Assembly (NCBI RefSeq): GCF_009725235.1
Contig: NZ_WJFC01000022.1
Location: forward strand, 37,559-101,558
Length of the DNA: 64,000 nt
Reading direction: 5' to 3'
From: Scytonema sp. UIC 10036
GTDB lineage: Bacteria > Cyanobacteriota > Cyanobacteriia > Cyanobacteriales > Nostocaceae
Shown one piece after another: positions 8,652 to 15,581 of the stretch (position 1 is the stretch's first letter; each line of letters begins with the position of its first letter). The position numbers were made by a program, and so were the translations under genes. The notes below the pieces were generated by a model. It was not told the origin of the DNA. It saw nothing but the letters and a program-made list of their open reading frames with translations, and did no database searches.

Positions 8652-8652
8652 T

Positions 8653-9112
8653 TGTGGGTTCGCGCATAAGATGAAATTCTAAGAACGAAGTTATAGGGGT
8701 TTCAGCCACCCTAATTCGCGCATAAAGTGAAATCGACCTTAGTGTAAGGGTTTTAGCCCTCCAGTAAATTCGCACATAATATGAAATTTTCCGACGCGTG
8801 GATTTAACTCTAGCCCAAATGCTTTTTAAAGCTCACTTTTGAGGTGCGATCGCATTGCCAATGCACTCATGATAAGAAGGTAGTCAAGTAGCTTTCCTAT
8901 AGAATGGACAGAATCTTATGTACAAAATGTTGTCAGTTTTCTACAAAATTCCGTGAATTTCCGTGATTAGATGCAAAATTTCAACTTATGTGCGAATTGG
9001 GTAGGAGGCTAAAACCCTTACCCCAAGGTCGATTTCACTTTATGCGCGAATCTCGTCGCCTGAAACCCATGTAAATTCGTTGTTCAAATTTCATGTTATG
9101 CACGAACCCACA
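8653..9112. repeat. 138-bp inverted repeats with six phased 19-bp motifs
   Basis: Segments 8653-8790 and 8975-9112 are imperfect inverted repeats of equal length. Each holds three copies of TTCGCGCATAANRTGAAAT: plus strand at 8659, 8715 and 8769; minus strand at 8978-8996, 9032-9050 and 9088-9106. Spacing is 54-56 bp, about five helical turns, and mirror-symmetrical. This looks like protein-binding sites at transposon ends. The 184 bp between the arms (8791-8974) hold a GCGATCGC site and no gene. Confidence 0.8.
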
Positions 9113-9209
9113 TGTCTTTCATCATCAAAAAAACCAGTGGTTCGCCATGAATACTCGCGAACCATATTCCCAGAGAATAAAGCACACTTGTGAAATCAAG
9201 ATATTGATT

Positions 9210-9402
9210 TAAGATTTCGGTGTAGTAGCCAACCCTGACACAAAGTTTCTAGTTTTAACCACCCTCGCCACAACACTTGTATTCCAATTGCAGTTTTAGG
9301 AACAAGTTAGAACCAATCAGCAAACTCTGTAGTACATAAAACATATCTACTGAGTCTGTCCTGTGTGACAGTTGCGAGAAGTTTTAATAAGGAGTCAAGC
9401 CA
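9210..9402 (+). promoter_or_regulatory. Leader of the ParM operon
   Basis: The region lies between the inferred original stop of the interrupted TIR-like gene (9210-9212) and the ParM start. A good ribosome binding site, AAGGAG at 9390-9395, precedes ATG 9403. No operator could be assigned with confidence. Confidence 0.4.
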
Positions 9403-10674
9403 ATGCCACGCAAAAAGGACGAAACAGCGACACAAACGACAACGTCAGTACAAGAATCCCAAGAAAGTGATGTGACAGTTGAAAGTGCAGAGATTACCGC
9501 AAACACAGAAAACACTGAGGATACGGAGAAACCATCCAAAACCAGAAAACCGCGTATGAGCATCCCCAAACAAGAAATCATTATTGTGATGGACTGCGGG
9601 CGTTCTCGTATTAAGGCTATGTCCATTGTTAATGGAGTTGCTGCATCTTCTATCGTGCTTGATTCGATTGTGTGTGAGGTCGATTCCCCACCCTTTGGGG
9701 AGATGGGAGCCTTTAGCATGAGTCGGGAAAAGGTAGAGGTAGAGGGGAAGCTACGCGACAAGGTCGAACATTGGGTGGTTGGTCGTTCAGCCAAACTGCA
9801 AGGCGCTGAATGGATAGCGATGTCAGATGATGACGACAACAAAGTACGCTATTTCCCAATCCTTGCCCTTGGTGCGATCGCATCCCTCCCCAACCTTTAC
9901 CAATTCTCTACCGGAACCAACGAGAAAAACAGAGCATTGACCATCCGGTTGGTGACTCTAAGCCTTGCCAATCCTTTAACACTCAAAAAAGCAATCGGTC
10001 AATGCAAGTGGATGGTTGTAGATGGGATTAAGTATCGGCTTTCCTTCTCTAAAGACGCTCTTAACTTCCCAGAGGGTTATGGGGCTGCCTTGTACGGGCA
10101 AGGTAACAAGCTAGAACCCCCTACAATATTTACTTTTGATATTGGGTATGGAACAGCTTGTGTGAGTGAATACAGCAATATTGGCAAACTGCCCAAGCGT
10201 GTTGCCCACGAGCCAAATGGTGGTGGTGGAGTATCGCAATTAATCAAAGAATTTGCCAAAGCAGTGGCGAACACCGATTCTTCCAAGGTCATCAAGCCCA
10301 GCCAGTTACGGGAAGTACTAGAGACAGCCAAATTTGAGGATGGCAAAGTATCGGCTATTGCGCCAGATGGACGTGACATCGGGCTTGCACTAGAAGCAGC
10401 TATCAAAAACTGGATTGTGGACAGTCCGCTCACCTTTGCCCTTGAGTCACTAGGTACGAGCGCTCGTAGATATCCAGTTGTGTTGTGTGGTGGAGGATTC
10501 GCCATCAAGCCAGCACAGCACTTGATTAAAGACCAAATGTTACGCCAGGGTATACCACCAGAGCATTTAATTGAAGCTCCCGACCCTGGAATGGTTGCTT
10601 TGGCAGAACTGAAAAGACTTTATGTAAATGAACAGGAGGAGATTACCGATGCAGAGCTTGAACAAGCGGCTTAA
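9403..10674 (+). CDS. ParM/StbA-like plasmid segregation actin
   Basis: A 423-residue actin-like ATPase. After a polar, Thr/Glu-rich N-terminal extension (1-55), the actin signatures appear in order: phosphate-1 IVMDCGRSRIKAM (Asp64), phosphate-2 FDIGYGTACV (about 245-254), and the adenosine motif LCGGGFAIK (about 362-370). ParM-type proteins form ATP-driven filaments that push plasmid copies apart, through an adaptor bound to a centromere. ATG 9403 has the Shine-Dalgarno AAGGAG. The 3' end overlaps by 26 bases a 51-residue ribbon-helix-helix gene, the likely ParR-type adaptor. The N-terminal extension is longer than in classic ParM. This is one of two ParM-like genes in the window. Confidence 0.8.
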   Translation: MPRKKDETATQTTTSVQESQESDVTVESAEITANTENTEDTEKPSKTRKPRMSIPKQEIIIVMDCGRSRIKAMSIVNGVAASSIVLDSIVCEVDSPPFGEMGAFSMSREKVEVEGKLRDKVEHWVVGRSAKLQGAEWIAMSDDDDNKVRYFPILALGAIASLPNLYQFSTGTNEKNRALTIRLVTLSLANPLTLKKAIGQCKWMVVDGIKYRLSFSKDALNFPEGYGAALYGQGNKLEPPTIFTFDIGYGTACVSEYSNIGKLPKRVAHEPNGGGGVSQLIKEFAKAVANTDSSKVIKPSQLREVLETAKFEDGKVSAIAPDGRDIGLALEAAIKNWIVDSPLTFALESLGTSARRYPVVLCGGGFAIKPAQHLIKDQMLRQGIPPEHLIEAPDPGMVALAELKRLYVNEQEEITDAELEQAA

Positions 10675-10804
10675 CTGGGACATACCCAAAGAGCTAGCCC
10701 CAAAGGTTCGACTGCTAGCAGATATGGATGGAACAACCCCAGCCTATTTGTTAAGGAAAATACTCGAACAAGCAGTCAACGAACGGCTAGGCAAGAGTGC
10801 ATAA
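10649..10804 (+). CDS. 51-residue ribbon-helix-helix protein, likely ParR-type adaptor
   Basis: The ATG at 10649 has a strong AGGAGG at 10634-10639 and lies inside the end of the ParM-like gene. The product has a beta-strand-like LNWDIPKELAPKVRLLADMDG and helices TTPAYLLRKILEQAVNERL, which fits a minimal ribbon-helix-helix (CopG/ParR-like) fold. Small RHH proteins next to ParM genes bind the centromere and link it to filaments; that role is inferred here from position and fold. No C-terminal filament-capping tail is visible, so it may instead be only an autorepressor of the operon. Confidence 0.7.
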   Translation: MQSLNKRLNWDIPKELAPKVRLLADMDGTTPAYLLRKILEQAVNERLGKSA

Positions 10805-10831
10805 GCGTTGTTACTAATTTGCACAACCCAT

Positions 10832-11044
10832 ATGACCAACCAACAATTCACTCAACAACTCCAATTCGTATTGCGCTCGCTTGAAACCCTCGGACAGTAC
10901 CCCCAATGGCAACACCTTTGCAATTGTGCTGAAGATGCCAGACAACTAACACTTGCTGACGCAACACAAGCTATTGAATGGGCAGTCTATTCCGAGACTG
11001 AACCCGCTTACATACCAACAATTGAGGAGATTTTTGGATGTTAG
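10832..11044 (+). CDS. Small hypothetical protein of the ParM operon
   Basis: The ATG at 10832 gives 70 residues; an upstream TTG at 10808 is less likely. The protein is helical and acidic (FVLRSLETLGQ, LADATQAIEWAVYSE) with two Cys near the middle (LCNCAEDA). No domain is recognised. It lies 27 bases after the RHH gene, and its TAG overlaps the ATG of the next gene, so it is part of a tightly packed operon. Confidence 0.6.
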   Translation: MTNQQFTQQLQFVLRSLETLGQYPQWQHLCNCAEDARQLTLADATQAIEWAVYSETEPAYIPTIEEIFGC

Positions 11045-11280
11045 ATTGTACAGAACTGAGCAAGTCCAAGCTGTATACCATCTCAGGCAAACCGGGACAA
11101 TGGCACTACTCGCACAGTGTAAATGAGGTAAAGTCCAAACGCTATGTATTCTGGCGTTATGCAGTGAAAGACTCTAACCGTCGCGTGACCGTATCCCTCA
11201 GTCAAGAACAAACCAGAAGAGATGTCACAGAACGCCAACCCCTTGAAATAAGCCATCTTGAAGCATTTAGAGGACTGTGA
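11038..11280 (+). CDS. Small hypothetical protein
   Basis: An 80-residue basic protein starting ATG 11038, overlapping the previous gene by 7 bases (ATGTTAG). It is rich in aromatic and basic residues (KPGQWHYSHSVNEVKSKRYVFWRYAVKDSNRRVTVSLS) and looks like a small beta-rich, possibly nucleic-acid-binding protein. I do not recognise it. Its stop TGA overlaps the next start. Confidence 0.6.
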   Translation: MLDCTELSKSKLYTISGKPGQWHYSHSVNEVKSKRYVFWRYAVKDSNRRVTVSLSQEQTRRDVTERQPLEISHLEAFRGL

Positions 11281-11513
11281 TGGACCATCAGTTGAGTAAA
11301 GAACAATTGAACTTTCTGACTTCAGTACAAGCACTCGACGACTGGCACTGTGAAGCATTTCAAAAAGTGGTGCAAGAGCATCATTTCTTAGCTTCATCTC
11401 CACAAGTTGTTGAGGGAGCAATTCAATTTTTGTCAGGAATGAGCATTGACCAAATCGTTGAACTGCAAATGGCTCTCGACATTCTGGGAGCGGTAGTTGG
11501 GGAAATTGTTTGA
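11280..11513 (+). CDS. Small hypothetical protein
   Basis: Start ATG 11280 shares its A with the previous stop codon; a GTG one codon earlier is possible. The 77-residue product is acidic and helical (LSKEQLNFLTSVQALDDWHCEAFQKVVQEH, MSIDQIVELQMALDILGAVVGEIV). No known family. The overlapped junctions of this and the two previous genes indicate translational coupling. Confidence 0.6.
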   Translation: MDHQLSKEQLNFLTSVQALDDWHCEAFQKVVQEHHFLASSPQVVEGAIQFLSGMSIDQIVELQMALDILGAVVGEIV

Positions 11514-11605
11514 GATGGAGTGATACCCACGCATATTGGGTATCGCCCTCCCCCACATGGACATCTACCGCCGCAAACGATAGACAACACAAAGGATTAT
11601 GGACC

Positions 11606-11893
11606 ATGACTAAGCCTGTAGGGTATTATGCTTCATCTGACAGCAGTCTCATTGATGAGATGGTTGACTATTTTGGCAGCCAGTTCGAGAACATGACCCC
11701 AGTGGAGAAATGCTGGTTGCTGTACCGGATCGGACACGTTCTCTGGTTGCACGATGCAGAGGCTGGGGATGTGAGAGACGAGATAGAGAATGCCATGAAT
11801 CGCATCGAGCAAGAACTATCAGCAGGAGAACGATTGAGCCTGATGGATGCAATTGTGAATCAGCTAAAAGTTCAGTTAAAGAATATGCTCTAG
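11606..11893 (+). CDS. Small hypothetical protein
   Basis: ATG 11606, preceded by AAAGGA, gives a 95-residue acidic helical protein (SSLIDEMVDYFGSQFENMTPVEKCWLLYRIGHVLWLHDAEAGDVRDEIENAM). A longer frame from TTG 11510 exists, but its extra 32 residues have low coding character. No family is recognised. It lies 92 bases after the previous gene in the same operon. Confidence 0.55.
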   Translation: MTKPVGYYASSDSSLIDEMVDYFGSQFENMTPVEKCWLLYRIGHVLWLHDAEAGDVRDEIENAMNRIEQELSAGERLSLMDAIVNQLKVQLKNML

Positions 11894-11949
11894 GACTTTG
11901 TTAAAGCGGTTATGGGTTATCCATAGCCGCATCCATACAAGTGAGGTAT

Positions 11950-12375
11950 ATGGTGTACCAAAAGCAAATAAGGCTTGCACTCATAGGTGTGACCATCTGC
12001 GTCATGCCCGTAGTCTTACCGCTTATCCCCCGAATTGGTGCATACGCTGAAGCCCAGAGGGTACGGGCAGAGATGGAATTGCGAGTGCAAAACTTAAAAA
12101 CCCAAGAAGAGTTTGAACGCTCGCGCATCGCAGAACGTGCATTGACCTCTGAGCAATTGTACAAAGCAGGTATTGCACCAAACGCCACCAAGTTAAGAAT
12201 CAGACGGTATCTGGACAATCAAAACCAAGACCCCAAGCCAGACACAACGGGATGGGGTACTGATGAGGTGGTGTACGTGTACGATTCGGCAGGCGTATGC
12301 GTGGGAAGGATTGAACAAAACCAATGGTATTGGAAGCACAAGTACGACAACGCTTGTGACGGTAGACCCAATTAA
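11950..12375 (+). CDS. Membrane-anchored hypothetical protein
   Basis: The product (about 141 residues from ATG 11950; GTG 11941 is an alternative) begins with a short basic segment and one hydrophobic helix (LALIGVTICVMPVVLPLI). A helical stalk (AEAQRVRAEMELRVQNLKTQEEFERSRIAERAL) follows, then a compact C-terminal domain with YVYDSAGVCVGRIEQNQWYW. This fits a type II membrane protein with a coiled-coil stalk. It ends 12 bases before the next membrane-protein gene, which has an unusually strong ribosome binding site. Function is unknown. Confidence 0.6.
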   Translation: MVYQKQIRLALIGVTICVMPVVLPLIPRIGAYAEAQRVRAEMELRVQNLKTQEEFERSRIAERALTSEQLYKAGIAPNATKLRIRRYLDNQNQDPKPDTTGWGTDEVVYVYDSAGVCVGRIEQNQWYWKHKYDNACDGRPN

Positions 12376-12387
12376 AGGAGGAGGAGG

Positions 12388-12894
12388 ATGGCTTTTAGTT
12401 CAGATAACGCGCCTAAGGGCGGTTCCAGTACTAGCAACAAACAACCACCGAAGCGTTCAATCGGTCAGATTATTGATTTTATAGCCAAGATGATTGTTTT
12501 GGTGGTGGGAATGCCCATTAGGTTTGCAGCTGCTATCGTTGCTCAGTTTGTTGGCAATGGTGGTGTGGGGCGAGCGGTTGTAGGTGGGTTGTTGTTCATC
12601 TTGGGTTCTGCTATCAGTGCTGATAGCATTTGGCAAACAGTGTTTCAGCAACGCCCCCTTTTCCCCTGGTTCGAGGCTGGTTGGTCATGGGCAAATGTTC
12701 CGCTAACGGTGTTCAATCCCTTCTTCTATCTGGCTTTCTTGATAGCAGTAGGGTTGCAGGTAGTTGAAGCATACGCTTTGCGGGGTAAGAATCCTGATTC
12801 GGCACGGAGAGAACTTCAAGACCACATGGTTTATGACTTGGAAGCCAAGCCCAGTGGCAAGATTGACCTAGTGACGGAGCTGTGGAAGGACTAC
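12388..12894 (+). CDS. Multi-pass membrane protein, exon 1
   Basis: ATG 12388 follows a long purine run (AAAGGAGGAGGAGG), a very strong ribosome binding site. Exon 1 encodes 169 residues with hydrophobic helices around IAKMIVLVVGMPIRFAAAIV, AVVGGLLFILGSAI and PFFYLAFLIAVGLQVVEAYAL, ending ELWKDY. A group II intron starts at 12895 exactly on a codon boundary. The second exon (15312-15515) continues in frame, so the mature protein should have 236 residues and about five membrane helices. Without splicing translation reads a few intron codons and stops at 12918. No family is recognised; its place before a membrane-anchored ATPase suggests they work together. Confidence 0.75.
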
Positions 12895-13519
12895 GTGCGA
12901 TGTGAAGTTGTATTTTAGACTGAAGAGCCGACTCTTCCTGGGTATCCTTTCACCCTGTCCCCGCATAAAAGGGTCATTGACCCCGCTTACGGTAGGAGTA
13001 AGTAATGAAACTACTGGAATGCAAAGCATGAAAGGCTTCCTAAGGGGAATATCACCCGACAAAAGCCAAGGGGAAAGTCGATAAAGGGTTAGCGCAAGCG
13101 AATCATCTGCTTAAAGCTTCGTAAGCCACAAAGAGTGAAAATGACTCCCAGTCATATTGATATTGTATACACTCTAACCAAAAGGTAAGTAGGTAAGGTT
13201 CGGTGCGGGTAGTCGGTACACGAACGAAAGGACATCCTCAATGGATAACCCTACCGGAGCATAGATGGAACCCAATCGATTGAATGTCTAACGTACAAAA
13301 CACAGTAAGCCCCAATGGTTCTTATAGATAGGTCGAATACTATAAGTAGGTCAACCGCAAGGAAGACGGAATTATCAGGGGGGTAAAGGAGATTGGAGAA
13401 AGCGAATGCCTGGGGTAATGCCTGGGATAGGAGTTGAAACATCACTCTACGCTGAAAATGCGGCTGACTTCCAATTGGTCTTGGATGGTAAAAACTGAGT
13501 AAAGGAAATTTAATCCTCG

Positions 13520-15238
13520 ATGAAAGATAGATTCAGCAATGAAATCGGAAACCGGGAGCGATTCGTTGATTGGAGGACAGTTAACTGGAAGAAAGTCAAC
13601 AAAATCGTTAAAAATCTGAGACAAAGAATTTACCGTGCAACCCAGAATGGTCAATGGAATAAGGTTCGGTCCCTTATGAAGTTGATGATAAGAAGTTTCT
13701 CCAACCTGCTATTAGCAGTGCGAAAAGTAACTCAAGTAAATATTGGAAAAAGAACAGCCGGAGTCGATGGACATAAAGCTCTTAATCCAGAAGAAAGAGT
13801 GAAACTGGTAACTGAAATGTTGGATTACAAAATGTGGCAAGCGCAACCAACTAAGAGGTTATACATTCCTAAAGCGAATGGAAAATTAAGACCACTAGGA
13901 ATACCAACAATTCGGAACAGAGTCGCACAGGCAATTGTCAAAAATGCTCTAGAACCAAGTTGGGAAGCTCTCTTTGAAGCTCACAGCTACGGATTTAGAC
14001 CAGGCAGAAGCGCACAGGATGCAATACAACAAGTACACCTCAGGTTCAGTACAGGTAAAGATGAATGGGCGCTAGATGCCGATATTAAAGGAGCGTTTGA
14101 CAATATAAACCACGAATATTTACTCAAGACTATTGGGAATGTTCCAGGTCGAGAGCTAATAAAACAGTGGCTAAAAGCCGGATATGTGGAAATGGGACAA
14201 ATTCATTCGAGTCCAAGTGGCACGCCGCAAGGCGGGGTCATTAGTCCCCTACTAGCAAACATTGCACTTCATGGGTTAGGAGAGTTCTTAGAACAATTCA
14301 TAACAAAAAAAGTGATGAGAGATGCAGTAGGGAAGAGACTCTGGCAGAAAACATCCAATCGCTACGGATTTATAAGATACGCTGACGATTTTGTAATAAC
14401 TGCTAAGAAGAAGGAGGACTTAGAATTTATCCTTCCATACATCCAAGGATTGTTAGAAACGCGGGGTCTGGAATTGAACCAAGAGAAAACTCGAATCGTA
14501 CATATATCCGATGGATTTAATTTCCTTGGATATAACATTAAACGATATAAGAAAGTACACTTGGTCAAACCTCAAAAAGAAAAGGTTCTCAATTTGATAA
14601 GGGGACTAAGGGAATGGTTAAAAACTAATTCTAATGCCACCCCCGAACAAGTTGTAGAACACTTTAACCCGATACTCCGAGGATGGGGAAATTACCACAG
14701 AACTAATTGCAGTGGAAAGGCATTCAAATATGTGGATTGGAAAGTATGGGAAATGCTATATAACTGGGCGCTCAAGAGACATCAGAAACGCCATAAACAG
14801 TGGATAGTACAAAAATACTTTACAACCAATGGCATCTGGAAATTCAAAGCCAAAGGAATAGATAGAAGGGGAAACCCAACTACTAAATATATCCTTAAAC
14901 TTTCAGAAGAGATGCACATACTCAGACACGCAAAAGTGAAAGATAAAGCATCACCGGATGACCCAACATTAAAAGCATACTGGAAGCAGAGACAGACACA
15001 ATACGGTAAGCTCAGATTCGCTAAAGGAAGTCTCTATTACAAAATAGCCGTAAATCAAGACTGGAACTGCCCGGTATGTGGGGAATACCTTTTCAATGGA
15101 GAAGACTTAGAAATTCACCACAAAGTAATGGTAAAAGCAGGAGGAAAAGAAGATGTTAACAATTTGGTACATCTACACAAAGCCTGCCACAAAAACATAC
15201 ATAGTGGAAAACAATCTGGGGATGTTACCGAGGCTTGA
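13520..15238 (+). CDS. ltrA: Group II intron reverse transcriptase/maturase with HNH endonuclease
   Basis: The 572-residue protein has the full intron-encoded set. An N-terminal RT-0-like segment is followed by the fingers-palm RT domain with YIPKANGKLRPLGIPTIRNR, SYGFRPGRSAQDAI, SGTPQGGVISPLLANIALHGL and the catalytic RYADDFVI. Next is the maturase X domain (FNPILRGWGNYHRTNCSGKAF). The C-terminal HNH domain has CPVCGEYL, LEIHHKVMVKAGG and HKACHKNIH. It assists splicing of its own intron, nicks the target second strand and reverse-transcribes the intron RNA. Its TGA (15236-15238) overlaps the first bases of domain V. Confidence 0.93.
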   Translation: MKDRFSNEIGNRERFVDWRTVNWKKVNKIVKNLRQRIYRATQNGQWNKVRSLMKLMIRSFSNLLLAVRKVTQVNIGKRTAGVDGHKALNPEERVKLVTEMLDYKMWQAQPTKRLYIPKANGKLRPLGIPTIRNRVAQAIVKNALEPSWEALFEAHSYGFRPGRSAQDAIQQVHLRFSTGKDEWALDADIKGAFDNINHEYLLKTIGNVPGRELIKQWLKAGYVEMGQIHSSPSGTPQGGVISPLLANIALHGLGEFLEQFITKKVMRDAVGKRLWQKTSNRYGFIRYADDFVITAKKKEDLEFILPYIQGLLETRGLELNQEKTRIVHISDGFNFLGYNIKRYKKVHLVKPQKEKVLNLIRGLREWLKTNSNATPEQVVEHFNPILRGWGNYHRTNCSGKAFKYVDWKVWEMLYNWALKRHQKRHKQWIVQKYFTTNGIWKFKAKGIDRRGNPTTKYILKLSEEMHILRHAKVKDKASPDDPTLKAYWKQRQTQYGKLRFAKGSLYYKIAVNQDWNCPVCGEYLFNGEDLEIHHKVMVKAGGKEDVNNLVHLHKACHKNIHSGKQSGDVTEA

Positions 15239-15311
15239 GCCGGATGATGAGAAATTGTCAAGTCCGGTTCTTAGGGGAGGAAGGAACAGCGATGTTCCGA
15301 CCTTACCCGAC
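15237..15311 (+). ncRNA. Group II intron domains V and VI
   Basis: Domain V is 15237-15270, a 34-nt hairpin with GAGCCGGAT paired to GTCCGGTTC, an AGC-type catalytic triad near its base and a GAAA-like loop. Domain VI (15271-15311) is a second hairpin (GGAACAGCGATGTTCC core) with an unpaired A near the 3' end, the likely branch point. Base pairing was read by eye. Confidence 0.85.
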
Positions 15312-15515
15312 AAAACAGCAGGTCTGCGCGATCGCAACACGACCGGGCTAATCAGTTTGGCAATCTGGGTATTTGACTTGGTAACAACTTTCGCGGCTCG
15401 CAATCCATTCTCTTACACTGTGCCGATGACCATTATTCTGTGCATTCTATTTAACATCGGTACAATGCTGGCGGGTGAGATTGGTTTTGCAATCTGGCGG
15501 CTCACTAAAGATTAA
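15312..15515 (+). CDS. Multi-pass membrane protein, exon 2
   Basis: These 67 codons plus TAA continue exon 1 (12388-12894) directly after the intron. They start KTAGLRDRNTTGLISLAIW and contain two further hydrophobic helices (GLISLAIWVFDLVTTF and VPMTIILCILFNIGTMLAGEIGFAIW), ending RLTKD. The phase is correct for direct joining, which supports the intron boundaries. It lies 66 bases before the ATPase start. Confidence 0.75.
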   Translation, partial: KTAGLRDRNTTGLISLAIWVFDLVTTFAARNPFSYTVPMTIILCILFNIGTMLAGEIGFAIWRLTKD

Positions 15516-15581
15516 AAACAGTATTCCCCAATGGGTTGTTCCTTTGGGGATACTCAACTGCAAGGAAATCACTTGGAAATC

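Larger units (their letters stand above)
8275..9164. mobile_element. Small element bounded by tyrosine-recombinase-like core sites
   Basis: Both ends are 27-bp cores of two 9-bp inverted arms around a 9-bp spacer. The left core is TGGTTCGCG, AGGTTTAGT, GGCGAACCA (8275-8301); the right is TGGTTCGCC, ATGAATACT, CGCGAACCA (9138-9164). The outer arms pair perfectly with each other (TGGTTCGCG/CGCGAACCA), giving the inferred empty site. The inner arms also pair perfectly for 12 bases (GGCGAACCACTG/CAGTGGTTCGCC), giving the inferred circle junction. This is the layout expected from tyrosine-recombinase strand exchange. The element carries one gene (8310-8651) and six phased internal repeats but no recombinase, so it would be mobilised in trans. 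Rejoining the outer halves restores the reading frame of the gene at 6946. Confidence 0.7.
12895..15311 (+). mobile_element. Group II intron with encoded reverse transcriptase
   Basis: The intron begins GTGCGA (consensus GUGYG) at 12895 and ends CCCGAC at 15311, a typical AY-type 3' end. It has a structured ~620-nt 5' region (domains I-III), a domain IV gene for a reverse transcriptase/maturase with HNH nuclease (13520-15238), and domains V and VI at 15237-15311. It splits a membrane-protein gene between codons; removal restores one open frame. All parts appear intact, so splicing is likely to be active. Its 2,417-bp size and HNH-bearing protein fit the chloroplast-like class common in cyanobacteria. 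Confidence 0.9.

Noticed and set aside
9384..10508. Minus-strand frames opposite the ParM-like gene
   Set aside because: Antisense of a gene with clear actin motifs; Ser/Thr/Pro-rich and without domains.
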